A stretch of DNA of 64,000 nt from Mycobacterium sp. ACS4331 (GCF_001667265.1 NZ_LZHW01000087.1:211359-275358), one strand, 5' to 3'. Shown: positions 8,656 through 17,493, numbered from the stretch's first letter. Made by a program: numbers and translations. The notes: generated by a model not told the origin, from the sequence alone.

Positions 8656-9462
8656 TCAGCTCGGTGCGCCAGCCTGACCCTGCCACACCGCGTCGAACGG
8701 TGCCTTTCCGTGGATCCGTCCGACGATTCCGGCCGTGGTGAACTCCTTGGCCCGCTGCACCGCGGACGGGACGTCGGCGCCCTTCGCGAGTTCGGCGGTG
8801 ATCGCCGCGGCGAGAGTGCATCCCGCACCCGCGACACGAGCATTCCCGACCTTCGGCACCCGCAGCACGCTGGCGGTGTCACCGTCGAACAGGACATCAA
8901 CCGCGTCGTCCCCGGGGAACTCGACACCGCCCTTCACCACGACATACCGCGGTCCCAGGTCAGCGATCCGCCGAGCGGCCTCGATGAGATCCTCGACCGA
9001 GGAGATGTCGGCCATCCCGGCGAGCGTGCGGGCTTCGAACAGGTTGGGGGTGACCACCGTGGCCAACGGCAGGATCTGTCGGCGCAGCGCGGTGTCGGTG
9101 TCGAGCGCAGCTCCCGGCTCCTGCCCCTTGCAGATCAGGACGGGGTCGACGACGATGTGTCGCCAGCTCTGGGCGGCCAGCGCCTCGGCCACCACGTCGA
9201 TGGTCGCCGGGGTGCCCAGCATGCCGATCTTGACGACATCGAGGTCGTAGGCCGACGTGGCCGCCTCGATCTGGTCGGCGATCACCTGTGGTTCGACGGG
9301 GACGAATCGGTGCGTCCAGTTCGCCTTCGGGTCGAAGGACACGATGCACGTGATGGTGCCGACGCCGAAAGTGCCGAGCTGTTGAAAGGTGCGCAGGTCC
9401 GCTTGCAGTCCGGCACCGCCGGTTGCCTCGGATCCGGCGATGACATAGGCGAGATCTACCAC
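8656..9462 (-). CDS. pdxK: Pyridoxal/pyridoxine kinase of the ThiD-like type
   Basis: A 268-residue ribokinase-fold kinase. The N-terminus IAGSEATGGAGLQADLRTF binds substrate in the ThiD/PdxK group. The motifs VDPVLICKGQE and VAGAGCTLAAA match the PdxK branch of Gram-positive bacteria, where a Cys-Lys-Gly loop and GAGCT replace the usual ThiD GTGCT; Cys and Asp around this loop act in phosphoryl transfer. It would phosphorylate pyridoxal or pyridoxine for PLP salvage; hydroxymethylpyrimidine kinase is the alternative. The GTG start is six bases behind TAGCCT, a leaderless-type promoter. It is convergent with the di-iron gene. Confidence 0.78.
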   Translation of the reverse strand: MVDLAYVIAGSEATGGAGLQADLRTFQQLGTFGVGTITCIVSFDPKANWTHRFVPVEPQVIADQIEAATSAYDLDVVKIGMLGTPATIDVVAEALAAQSWRHIVVDPVLICKGQEPGAALDTDTALRRQILPLATVVTPNLFEARTLAGMADISSVEDLIEAARRIADLGPRYVVVKGGVEFPGDDAVDVLFDGDTASVLRVPKVGNARVAGAGCTLAAAITAELAKGADVPSAVQRAKEFTTAGIVGRIHGKAPFDAVWQGQAGAPS

Positions 9463-9859
9463 GCTATGAGGCTACGGTGCTGTTCGGGCCTCGAGGAATT
9501 CGCCCACCTGATGCTCGACGACATCGCCGTACTATTGCGTCGCTCCACATCGACGCCGTACACCCTCGCCGGCGGCAAGGAGCAGCTCGTTCAGACGGCG
9601 GCGGTCCATCTTTCCCTCCGCGCGACCACCGACGTCGATGCTCAGGTGGCCGACGTGCAGGGCGTACGCACAGATCATCGCGGCCGGTGTCGCCGACGGT
9701 GAATTCCCCGACGTCCACGCCTCGTTCGCTGCCGACCCGGCCGCTACCACGATGGTGCGAATCCAACAGCGCACCGTCCGAGCCAGCACCGGACTCGACG
9801 ACGCCAGCGCCTATCGCGACTCGGCGGGCTCCTCACCACCGGATTGAACGCGTGAGATG
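9463..9859. other. Intergenic region with possible gene remnants
   Basis: No intact gene is seen. On the plus strand about 9656-9770 reads YAQIIAAGVADGEF and onward, like the C-terminal domain of a TetR protein but without the DNA-binding half. On the minus strand about 9540-9668 reads GRAEGKMDRRRLNELL, like the extreme C-terminus of an AMP-forming acyl ligase (usual form GKxDRRxL). Both are short and may be chance readings; if real, this is a decay zone between the core kinase and the catabolic island. Confidence 0.35.
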
Positions 9860-11176
9860 CTAAGACAACTGCGGCGACGCGACGCGCGGCATCTGCGCAG
9901 ACCCGTGCACCGCGGCCATCCGCATGTATCGGAACACCGCCTCAGCTCGGTTCGACGCCTTCAACTTCCGCAGGATGTGCTTGACGTGCGTCTTCACAGT
10001 GCCCTCAGAAATCACGAGATGGGTCGCGATGGCGCCGTTGCTCATCCCTTCGGCCATCAGCGAGACAACCTCGATCTCACGACGCGACAACACGGTCTCG
10101 ATGCTCGAATTCGCTGCCAACGAGGCCGCCACCGCCGGGGACTGCCGCACCTCGGAAGTTCCACGCGGGCTGCCCAATGTCGTACGAGCCGAACACAGAT
10201 CATCAGCGGCAGAGGCGATATCCCTTGCCATCCGCTGGATCTCGTCACGCGCCCCGCGAAGCCGTTCGCTCAGCGCGGTCCGCTGAAAGGCGTAGCCGAA
10301 CCCTTCGGCGAACATCCACAGTACGGCGAGATCGTCCTCATCAACATGCCTGCGACTGCTGTAACAGTCGGCATGGAGCATCCCGATGATGCGGCCATCG
10401 GGCATGATTGGCGCGGCGACATAGGACCGCGACAGCGACGCCCGCCCGATGGCGACGTTCACGCGCGGGTCATGCTGCACATCACGCACCAACACCGGTG
10501 CGCGGCGGCGCATGATCTCGCTCTCGACAAGGGGGTGGTCGATGTGCGTCGGGTTTTCCCGGCCAGCCTTCGCGATCTCCTCCGCCCATTCTGGATCGGC
10601 TCGCACGTGCACGTTCTCGACCCACCAGATGGACTCCTCGACGCGGGACACGATCACCCGGTCAAAGCCACACTTGACCAGTTCCGCCGGTGCCTGCTCC
10701 AGCATCTGCTCAACCGAATCCACACCATGCAACCGGGATAACGCATTTCGCGTCGCCGCATAGCGGTCGTTTCGCTGCGCGGCGCGCACTTGCGCCAGTT
10801 CGATACGCAACTGGGCGCGTTCGGTCAGCATCGCGATCTGGCGAGTCACCGCCGATGCGAGCACAGCGATATGACTCGACCCGGACAGCGCGCTGAGTTG
10901 TTCACGGGCCGCATCCAAAGCGGTTTCGATCGTGGTGAAGTCGCGCTCGCCGGGGTCGATGTCGATGCCATCGACCCCGGGCAGGCGCGCCACCTCGTGC
11001 AGTGCCGCGGCGATCTCCGCCCGCAGGACGGGATCGCGCAGCGGGTCTCCCACGATCGACCAATCATCCGCGTTCGGCGTGGGAGCGGGTTCAACCTGCG
11101 CCTGCCGACTGGAGCGCGGACCTCCCGGAGTCCAGGAGCCGGCGAACCCGGCGGCCTCAAGAGTGGCGGTAGTCAC
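9860..11176 (-). CDS. LuxR-family regulator with GAF-like sensor domain
   Basis: A 438-residue one-component regulator. Residues about 75-145 are helical; about 145-310 form a GAF-like sensor (SVEQMLEQAPAELVKCGFDR, later VLVRDVQHDPRVNVAIG and SYVAAPIMPDGRIIGMLHAD); the C-terminal 65 residues are a LuxR helix-turn-helix (LSRREIEVVSLMAEGMSNGAIA, then SEGTVKTHVKHILRKL). It stands first at the edge of the catabolic island, pointing away from it, and follows the PucR/GntR genes on the same strand by 90 bases. Two TGGAA/TTCCA palindromes (11214-11260) lie in that gap, so it probably has its own control. Start GTG 11176, ribosome site weak. The ligand is unknown. Confidence 0.88.
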   Translation of the reverse strand: MTTATLEAAGFAGSWTPGGPRSSRQAQVEPAPTPNADDWSIVGDPLRDPVLRAEIAAALHEVARLPGVDGIDIDPGERDFTTIETALDAAREQLSALSGSSHIAVLASAVTRQIAMLTERAQLRIELAQVRAAQRNDRYAATRNALSRLHGVDSVEQMLEQAPAELVKCGFDRVIVSRVEESIWWVENVHVRADPEWAEEIAKAGRENPTHIDHPLVESEIMRRRAPVLVRDVQHDPRVNVAIGRASLSRSYVAAPIMPDGRIIGMLHADCYSSRRHVDEDDLAVLWMFAEGFGYAFQRTALSERLRGARDEIQRMARDIASAADDLCSARTTLGSPRGTSEVRQSPAVAASLAANSSIETVLSRREIEVVSLMAEGMSNGAIATHLVISEGTVKTHVKHILRKLKASNRAEAVFRYMRMAAVHGSAQMPRVASPQLS

Positions 11177-11213
11177 ATCAACGGACGCTATAGAGATGGG
11201 TTCCGCGCGCCTA

Positions 11214-11260
11214 TGGAAGCCGGTTCCAAATCTCTCCGAGTGAACTGGAAGCTGCTTCCA
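11214..11260. promoter_or_regulatory. Two TGGAA-N5-TTCCA palindromes in front of the LuxR gene
   Basis: TGGAA-gccgg-TTCCA at 11214-11228 and TGGAAGC-t-GCTTCCA at 11246-11260. Their centres are 32 bases apart, about three helical turns, so two dimers could bind the same face. The sites sit 38-84 bases before GTG 11176. The cognate protein is unknown; the LuxR protein itself is the first candidate. Confidence 0.6.
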
Positions 11261-11265
11261 GACGG

Positions 11266-12093
11266 CTAGCAGATATCCAGATCAGACCGCCCGGCGCCGG
11301 CCAGACCGCCCGGGCTGAGCTTCGCGCTGACCTCAGCAAGCCTCAGCGCGACCTCGAGCTCAAGCCTGCGCTCCGCCAGCGGGTGCGCCAACAGGTCTTT
11401 TGCCTGTTGGACGCGGTACATCACGGTGTTCTGATGGACACCGAGCCGTTCGGCCGTCCTGCTCCAACTCATGTTCTCTTCGAAATAGGCCACCAACGTG
11501 GAGCGCAGTCTGCGGCTGCGTTCGGTGTCCGAGCTGAGTTCACCCAGCTCATCCCTGACGAACTGGCCGGCGGCCGACAACTCTTGGGTCAGGAGTGCGA
11601 CCAGAGCCACTTCTCGGTGGTGGATCACCGTTCCCGCCGGACGGGAGAAGACCGAGGCCATTCGGCGTGCATCTTTGGCTTGCCGGTGTGATGTGGCGAA
11701 CCCGTCGACCCCCTGGCTGAGCCCACCGACCGACGCTGACAACGAGCCGTCGATCGACAACGCCACATCCGGCCGGTCGTTCAGGGTGGGGCCGCTTGTC
11801 CAGGCCCATACCATCGAAGCACCGGCCGGCACGACCAACAGCTCCATTCCTTTGAGTTGATGAGCCAACTGACCGGCCGCACTCTTCAACGCCTGCAACG
11901 GCGGATGATCCGAGTTGTGCGGGTCACTCCACACCAGCATGGCCACGTGGGGCCGGTCGAGGTTGTAGCCCAAAGCAGCGCTGGTGGCGTGCAGGTCAAT
12001 TGGACGGCCGGACAAGACTGCCAGGACCAGCTCGGCGCGCACAGAGTCCGCGCCGCGAACCCACAGTTCGCGCTCACGCTTCACTGCAGCCAC
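11266..12093 (-). CDS. PucR/CdaR-type regulator, C-terminal half only
   Basis: A 275-codon frame that matches the C-terminal two thirds of PucR/CdaR regulators: the GGDEF-like middle domain (VRAELVLAVLSGRPIDL, GYNLDRPHVAMLVW) and the closing HTH_30 domain (LRSTLVAYFEENMSWSRTAERLGVHQNTVMYRV). The usual N-terminal sensor of about 150 residues is missing. The frame begins with GTG 12093 directly after the TAG stop (12094-12096) of the GntR gene and in the same frame, with no ribosome binding site. Either it is translated by re-initiation or read-through, or it is the split-off end of a former GntR-PucR fusion. Start and functionality are uncertain. Confidence 0.7.
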   Translation of the reverse strand: MAAVKRERELWVRGADSVRAELVLAVLSGRPIDLHATSAALGYNLDRPHVAMLVWSDPHNSDHPPLQALKSAAGQLAHQLKGMELLVVPAGASMVWAWTSGPTLNDRPDVALSIDGSLSASVGGLSQGVDGFATSHRQAKDARRMASVFSRPAGTVIHHREVALVALLTQELSAAGQFVRDELGELSSDTERSRRLRSTLVAYFEENMSWSRTAERLGVHQNTVMYRVQQAKDLLAHPLAERRLELEVALRLAEVSAKLSPGGLAGAGRSDLDIC

Positions 12094-12855
12094 CTATTTC
12101 GACAGTGCAAGCAGAATTTCGGCAGTGGCGGCCACGTGCTGTTCCATCGCGGTCCGTGCCGCGGTCTCGTCCTGCGCGATGATCGCCTCCATGATCTCGC
12201 GGTGCTGCTCATGAGAATGCTCAACCGAGGCTGGAACAACGGGGATCGCTGCGAGAATCTCAGCCAAACGCATTCGGACATCACCTACGACGCGGGCGAT
12301 GGACTCTGTGTGTGTCATCTTCGCGATTGACAGGTGGAAGTTCAGGTCAGCGACGCGAAACTGATCCGGCTCCACTTGCCGGCAGCGTTCCCAACGATCC
12401 CGCAGTTCGATGATGTCGTCATCGGTTCGTCGGCGGGCGGCCAATGCCGCAGCGGATGACTCCAACGCCCAACGGAGGTCGAGTGCATCATTGAGGTCTT
12501 CACCCATCGCGGCGGCGAGCTTCTTGATGTCGGTCGAGATCTCGCCCCGGGCGAACTTGTCAGTGACGAAAGTGCCCCCGGAGCGGCCGCGACGCGTCTC
12601 GACGTAACCTACGTGCTCCAGCGTCCTGAGGGCTTCACGCAGCGTGGTGCGGCTGACCTGAAGACCTTCCGCGAGTTCACGCTCGGAGGGAAACCGCGAT
12701 CCAGGCGGCAACACGCCGAGCTTGATCACATTGACGAGGCGACTGAAGGTTTCCTCAAACACGTTGGCGCTGGCGATGGGGCTCAACAACAGTGAAGCAA
12801 CCGGCTGAGCACTATCGAACGTATCTACTGCACTTCTGTCAGCGGCTCTCGGCAT
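12094..12855 (-). CDS. FadR-subfamily GntR regulator
   Basis: A 253-residue regulator. Residues about 25-95 are the winged helix (VNVIKLGVLPPGSRFPSERELAEGL, SRTTLREALRTLEHVGYVETRRGRSGG); the rest is an FCD ligand domain with likely metal ligands in DLNFHLSIAK and EQHREIMEAI. ATG 12855 follows GGGGAGGGG at eight bases; longer frames to 13089 would include the promoter region. A 27-bp palindrome lies 40-66 bases upstream, and the same palindrome precedes the APC permease and the E1 operon, making this protein or its PucR partner the likely regulator of the island. The TAG stop is followed in frame by the PucR reading frame. Confidence 0.9.
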   Translation of the reverse strand: MPRAADRSAVDTFDSAQPVASLLLSPIASANVFEETFSRLVNVIKLGVLPPGSRFPSERELAEGLQVSRTTLREALRTLEHVGYVETRRGRSGGTFVTDKFARGEISTDIKKLAAAMGEDLNDALDLRWALESSAAALAARRRTDDDIIELRDRWERCRQVEPDQFRVADLNFHLSIAKMTHTESIARVVGDVRMRLAEILAAIPVVPASVEHSHEQHREIMEAIIAQDETAARTAMEQHVAATAEILLALSK

Positions 12856-12894
12856 GCGGCCCGCCCCTCCCCGAAGGAACCCGGCGTCATTCAA

Positions 12895-12921
12895 TTGGTC
12901 TATGGAGGAATAATACTCCAA
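12895..12921. promoter_or_regulatory. Island palindrome, copy A (gntR promoter)
   Basis: TTGGTCTAT, nine bases, ATACTCCAA: half-sites TTGGNNTAT in inverted order. This is the most symmetric of four copies (others at 14786, 25102 and 26622). It sits 40-66 bases before ATG 12855, as expected for autoregulation. Confidence 0.75.
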
Positions 12922-13277
12922 TAGATGTCGGATGTGGTAAGTGCGCCGCGGGGGCAGGATGCGCCTTGTCTCGGGCGACTGATTTCTGACAACGGGCCAT
13001 GACGGTGAGACACGAAAGACCTCCGAGTTCGGGGAGCTGTTCCTCGACAGTTCGCACTTCACTCGGAGGCCTTCATGTCCCTGGGCCACGCCGTACCTAA
13101 CGTCCGCGGTCAGTGGGGGGAGCTTGTGAATCCCGCTGGATTGCAGGCCGAGGTGTGTGCCCGTCGGTGCGCGCGTTGATCAACCTCTGCCCTTCGCACC
13201 GGCGATCTCCGTATCACCGCAGTCACCGGCTTCCAGACGCAGCACCAGCCTTGGGAAACACTGTCCCGTCAGGGGAT
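12922..13277. repeat. Non-coding stretch with a 9-bp inverted repeat
   Basis: No gene is supported between the gntR promoter and the stop of the permease. It contains CCTCCGAGT (13020-13028) and its inverted copy ACTCGGAGG (13061-13069) around a 32-base loop, with AAGA/CTTC extending the match imperfectly. It lies downstream of the permease gene and could act as a weak terminator, or be the trace of a mobile element; no transposase reading frame is visible. Confidence 0.4.
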
Positions 13278-14756
13278 TCACTCCGATTCGGCTGGCTGTC
13301 GCCCGACCTGGACCTCATCCTTGGGTACTTCGTCTCCGCCGATCCCCGCATAGAGGTCTGGCTGGGCCTTTTTGAGCCAATAGCCGAATCCGATACCTAT
13401 GACCAGCGCTGCACCGAGCGCCCAGGGCAGATAGTTTTGCCAACCGGTCTCGGTGCCCGTCAGAAGCGGGAAGTTGTTGAGTCCGAGGTAAACAGCGGCG
13501 GAGAGGCCGATGGCGCCGACGACAGGGCCAATCACCGTTGACCACAGTTTGGTCGGTTCACCGGAGCGGCGGAAGTACACGAATGCTGACACCGATGTCG
13601 CGGCCTGCAGTCCGACGATGCCGAGGGTGCCGACAGCGAGCATGCAACCGGCGAGTCCGAGGTAGGGGTCGCTGCCGGACACCGCCGCGACCGCGACCGC
13701 GCCCACAGTCAGCGCCGTGACAGTCAGGCTGCCGACCCATGGTGATTCGTGCTTGGGGTGCGACGAAGCGAATGCCCGGGGAAGCAGACCTTCGCGCCCG
13801 AGCGCGAAGAAGTAACGTGAAGCCGCGTTGTGGATCCCGAGAAGCGAAGCGAGCAGGCTCATGACCAGCAGGACCTGCATCAGGCTTGCTGCAGGTGCCG
13901 AAACAGTGTTGGCCACGATGTCGAAGATGAACGCAGCGGGGTCCTCGGCGGCTACCGCTTGCACATCCGCTCCGCTGTAGTAAGTGATGATGCACCAGGC
14001 GGTGAGAACGAAGAAACTGCCGGCCGACCCAATCGCCCAGTAGGTCGCCCGCGCGACGGTCCTCTTCGGATCGCGGCTCTCTTCGCCGAAGATGGCCGAC
14101 GCTTCGTATCCAATGAACGAGTTGAACGCGAACAGGAACGCGATTCCGGGCGCCCCGCTGAATATCGCCGCAGGCGTGAACGGCTCGAACGAGAACATCG
14201 ACAAGCCCTTGCTGGCAATGACGCCGATATTCATCGCCAGCAGCACCAGCACCTCGAGAATCAGCACCGCGCCCAACAGCCTCGCGTTTATCGAAATCTC
14301 CCGATATCCGAGGAACGCGGTGATTCCGAGCGCCAGTCCACTCCACACGTACCAGGGCCAATCGATGCCGAACTGGTTCTCGATAATGCTTTCGGCCAAC
14401 ACGCCCAACAGGGCCGCCACACCGACCGTGACGGCCGTGTAGGAAACCAGCGCGACGTATCCGGAGCCAACGCCCAACGGCCGCCCGATCCCTTTCGCAA
14501 TGTAGGCGTAGAAGGCACCTGCGTTGGTGACCTTGCGGCTCATCGCGGCGTATCCGGCTGCAAAGCAGAACAGCGCCAGCACGGCGTAGAGGTACGTTCC
14601 CGGCGCCCCGTTGCCGTTGCCCAGGGACACGGCGTAAGGCAGTGCACCCACGATCGCGCCCAAGGGCGCCGCGGCGGCGATGATGAGAAACACGATGTCG
14701 ACGGTGCGCAACTGATTGCGACCGAGATGTGGCCTACCCATGCCCGTTTGGGTCAT
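13278..14756 (-). CDS. APC-superfamily amino-acid/amine permease
   Basis: A 492-residue membrane protein with about 12 hydrophobic helices. The start NQLRTVDIVFLIIAAAAPLGAI is the typical first helix of the amino acid-polyamine-organocation superfamily, with the substrate-backbone loop in the AAAPLG region; LGYREISINARLLG and NSFIGYEASAIFGEE are the conserved helix 5 and helix 6 stretches. It probably brings in the amine or amino acid used by the island, as PuuP does for putrescine. ATG 14756 follows GGAGGGG. A copy of the 27-bp island palindrome lies 30-56 bases upstream. The substrate is inferred only from context. Confidence 0.9.
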   Translation of the reverse strand: MTQTGMGRPHLGRNQLRTVDIVFLIIAAAAPLGAIVGALPYAVSLGNGNGAPGTYLYAVLALFCFAAGYAAMSRKVTNAGAFYAYIAKGIGRPLGVGSGYVALVSYTAVTVGVAALLGVLAESIIENQFGIDWPWYVWSGLALGITAFLGYREISINARLLGAVLILEVLVLLAMNIGVIASKGLSMFSFEPFTPAAIFSGAPGIAFLFAFNSFIGYEASAIFGEESRDPKRTVARATYWAIGSAGSFFVLTAWCIITYYSGADVQAVAAEDPAAFIFDIVANTVSAPAASLMQVLLVMSLLASLLGIHNAASRYFFALGREGLLPRAFASSHPKHESPWVGSLTVTALTVGAVAVAAVSGSDPYLGLAGCMLAVGTLGIVGLQAATSVSAFVYFRRSGEPTKLWSTVIGPVVGAIGLSAAVYLGLNNFPLLTGTETGWQNYLPWALGAALVIGIGFGYWLKKAQPDLYAGIGGDEVPKDEVQVGRQPAESE

Positions 14757-14785
14757 GTTGAGCCCCTCCTCTATGAGTAGCTTTA

Positions 14786-14812
14786 TTGGATTATGGTTTG
14801 TCAATACTCCAT
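14786..14812. promoter_or_regulatory. Island palindrome, copy B (permease promoter)
   Basis: TTGGATTAT, nine bases, ATACTCCAT. The right half is the same as in copy A except for the last base. Position 30-56 bases before ATG 14756. Confidence 0.72.
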
Positions 14813-15368
14813 TTAAACCCGCGCTGTGTCAATGGCCACATCACAGGAAGTTGGCCGGTCTCGGTCACAGACCGCGGCGCGTGCACCGACTCTCCGGCCA
14901 TGCGGCACAACATGTCCCGCCCCGGCGGCAGCAGATGTCCCACTCCGCCATGGCCATGCCCCCACGACCGCGGCGTCGACTCCCGCTCCAGCGGGTTGGA
15001 GACCTGGGTGTTGCACATGTCGGTGAAACGGGCGCTGCTCTCCTCGGTGGTCAATCCACGGGCGCACAGCGAACGCTCAACCGCGTCGACGTCGGTCTGG
15101 CGACGCCGACGTCTCCTGACCATGTGCGGTTCGCAGGCTCCAAGCCATCTCACAGCACCGCGACCGACACCTGCCCGCACACGTTGGCAAGCACGGTATT
15201 GGATCGGGTTCCGTTGTGGGAGTTCATGCTTCTTCCCTGGGCAAGGGTGTGGAGATCGCTGTGGCTGATCAGGTTGGCGCGTAGAACCCACTGAAGGCTT
15301 CGACCGCGGCGGACTCGTCGAATCGAGACCCGTTGTCACGCAGGGCACATCCGTCCAACCCTGACCAG
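14813..15368 (-). other. Unassigned 550-bp stretch with a start-less open frame
   Basis: Between permease promoter and aldehyde dehydrogenase stop. The minus strand is open for about 185 codons up to 15348, with segments such as GLTTEESSARF and HGHGGVGHLLPPG that look protein-like but fit no family I recognise. No good ribosome site is seen, and long open frames are common at this GC content. It may be a remnant of another island gene or simply non-coding. Confidence 0.3.
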
Positions 15369-16727
15369 TCAGCAGCCCGTATTGAAGAAGACGTTCTTGA
15401 CCTCCGAATACGCCTCAAGCGCATCGGGGCCCAGCTCGCGTCCGATTCCCGACTGCTTGAAACCACCAAAGGGAGTAGTGATTCTCACCGAACTGTAGGA
15501 GTTGACCGCGAGGGCACCTGCCTGCATTCCTCGGGCGACCCGCAGAGACCGCTTCGCATCGGAGGTCCAGACTGATCCTGCAAGACCATAGATCGTCCGA
15601 TTCGCACGCTCGAGCGCCTCTTCTTCGCTGTCGAATGCGAATACAGAGACGACGGGACCGAAGATCTCCTCGCGAGCGGCGCGATCGTCGTCATCAATCG
15701 GATGCAACACCGTCGGGGGGAACCAGAACCCTGGGCCTGACGGGGCGTTACCGCGAAAGAGCACCTCGGCCCCATCGACGTAACCCTCAACTCGCTCCAA
15801 CTGAACCGCCGAAACCAAGGGACCCATTTGAGTTTGCTCATCGAGTGGGTTGCCCACCACGATCTCATCCACAACCGATTCGAGTGCGCCGAGAAAGCGA
15901 TCCAGGACGCTTCGCTCGACGAAGACCCGAGACCGCGCACAACAGTCCTGTCCGGAGTTGCCGAACACCCCCCCGGAAAGCCCGCGCGCGGCGGCCTCGA
16001 GGTCCGCGTCCTCGAACACGATGGCCGCGGACTTACCGCCCAATTCCAGCGTGACACGTTTGATGTTCTCGGCAGCGCGTCTGGCGATGTCCTTGCCGAC
16101 CGCGGTCGATCCGGTGAAGGCAATCTTTCCCACGTCGGGGTGGTCGACGAGTTGGCGACCGATGGTGTTTCCAGTTCCGATCACCACATTGAGCAGATCG
16201 TCGGGCAGTCCGGCCTCGGCAGCAATGCGACCGAGTTCGAGCGCCGTAAGCGGCGTCAGCTCAGACGGTTTCAGGACAACAGCGTTACCAGCGGCTAGGG
16301 CGGGCGCGACTTTCCAGCTCGCGATCGACAACGGGAAATTCCACGGAGTGATCAGCCCGACTACACCGATAGGCTCGCGGAAGGTCATATCGACGCCGCC
16401 GGCCACCGGAATTGTCTGTCCGAGAAGACGTTCGGGACCTGCCGAATAATAGCGGAAGGTCGCTGCGGCACCGGCGACGGCGCCTCGCGCATCCACGATC
16501 GGCATACCGACATTGCGGCTCTCAAGTTGCGCCAGGTCCTCGAGGTTGGCCTCGAGACCTGACGCAATCGCAAGAAGCACCTTGGCGCGGTAGGCCGGCG
16601 ACTCATCTGCCCACCGACGCTGAGCCGCGGCCGCCCGAACGATCGTGGCCTCGAGCTCATCACCGGTCGTGCCTTCCAGAGTCTGAAAGACCGTCCCGGT
16701 CGCCGGCTCGATCAGGTCGAATGTCAT
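15369..16727 (-). CDS. NAD-dependent aldehyde dehydrogenase (PuuC/betaine-aldehyde type)
   Basis: A 452-residue aldehyde dehydrogenase, slightly short at the N-terminus. It shows ITPWNFPL, FTGSTAVG for cofactor binding, ELGGKSAA with the general-base Glu, NSGQDCCAR with the nucleophilic Cys, and EEIFGPVVSVF. ATG 16727 overlaps the TGA of the upstream glutamine amidotransferase gene (ATGA), so the two are translationally coupled and probably act in sequence or on the same pathway. In the Puu pathway the equivalent enzyme oxidises gamma-glutamyl-aminobutyraldehyde; here the aldehyde is not known and acetaldehyde from the acetoin-type dehydrogenase is another candidate. Confidence 0.92.
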   Translation of the reverse strand: MTFDLIEPATGTVFQTLEGTTGDELEATIVRAAAAQRRWADESPAYRAKVLLAIASGLEANLEDLAQLESRNVGMPIVDARGAVAGAAATFRYYSAGPERLLGQTIPVAGGVDMTFREPIGVVGLITPWNFPLSIASWKVAPALAAGNAVVLKPSELTPLTALELGRIAAEAGLPDDLLNVVIGTGNTIGRQLVDHPDVGKIAFTGSTAVGKDIARRAAENIKRVTLELGGKSAAIVFEDADLEAAARGLSGGVFGNSGQDCCARSRVFVERSVLDRFLGALESVVDEIVVGNPLDEQTQMGPLVSAVQLERVEGYVDGAEVLFRGNAPSGPGFWFPPTVLHPIDDDDRAAREEIFGPVVSVFAFDSEEEALERANRTIYGLAGSVWTSDAKRSLRVARGMQAGALAVNSYSSVRITTPFGGFKQSGIGRELGPDALEAYSEVKNVFFNTGC

Positions 16728-17461
16728 GCTGTTTGCCTCCTTCTAGTGATGTGTGACGCCGCGTCGACGAAGTCGGTGAACGCGTGCTCCAGCTCAGAGG
16801 CCTCGGGATGCCACTGCACGCCAAGCGCGTACTGCCGCGAGGGCCATTCGAGTGCCTCGGGCAGCCCGTCAGGAACGGATCGGGCGGACACGACCGCGCC
16901 CTCGCCGAGCTTGTCGACCCCCTGATGGTGATGAGAGTTGATGGTCTGACGTCCGCCACCGGCCAGCTTCGCCGCATGAGTGCCGCTCTGTACCTCGATG
17001 TCGTGGAACGTGGCGTCATCCAAGCGTCCCGGACTCGGTCTGTGCTCGTCGAATCCAGCATCGAGCAGGTGCTGGTGGAGGGTGCCTCCGGTCGCAACGT
17101 TCAGGATCTGCATGCCGCGACAGATGCCCAGCACTGGGATATCGGCCTCCAGCGCCGCTTTCGCCAACGACAGCTCGAAGGCGTCGCGTTGCGGGACGGT
17201 GGTCTCGGTGCGGTCAGTCCGAAGTGCGCCGTACGAAGCAGGATCGAGGTCGACTCCCCCGATGAGGAGCAGGCCGTCGATTCGGCTGAGGATGAGCTCG
17301 GGCGCCTCCGCCGAAAGCGCGCCGGGGATGAGCCCGATTGCCACGCCCCCAGCCCGTTCGATCTTGTTCAGATACGTCGACGAGACAATCGCCGCCGGTT
17401 GGTCCCAAAAGCCCCAACGCGCACGCTCGAACGCTGCACAGATTCCGATGATGGGTGTCAT
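16724..17461 (-). CDS. Class I glutamine amidotransferase-like gamma-glutamyl hydrolase (peptidase C26, PuuD-like)
   Basis: A 245-residue free-standing hydrolase. It has the class I amidotransferase triad: Cys in LGICRGMQI, His and Glu in VQWHPEAS; IDGLLLIGGVDLDP is the strand before it. Peptidase C26 enzymes of this kind cut gamma-glutamyl bonds, for example gamma-glutamyl-GABA in the Puu route, releasing glutamate. With the glutamine-synthetase-like ligase in the same gene run, the pair can attach and later remove a glutamyl handle. ATG 17461 has GGGAAG about ten bases before it; GTG 17488 is an alternative. The palindrome at 17494 may give it its own promoter. Confidence 0.88.
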   Translation of the reverse strand: MTPIIGICAAFERARWGFWDQPAAIVSSTYLNKIERAGGVAIGLIPGALSAEAPELILSRIDGLLLIGGVDLDPASYGALRTDRTETTVPQRDAFELSLAKAALEADIPVLGICRGMQILNVATGGTLHQHLLDAGFDEHRPSPGRLDDATFHDIEVQSGTHAAKLAGGGRQTINSHHHQGVDKLGEGAVVSARSVPDGLPEALEWPSRQYALGVQWHPEASELEHAFTDFVDAASHITRRRQTA

Positions 17462-17493
17462 CGTCTCGCTTCCCTTCGCTGTCGCCACAGTGC

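Noticed and set aside
13020..13110. Insertion-sequence end
   Set aside because: Only one 9-bp inverted pair around 32 bases and no transposase frame or target duplication; kept as a plain inverted repeat.
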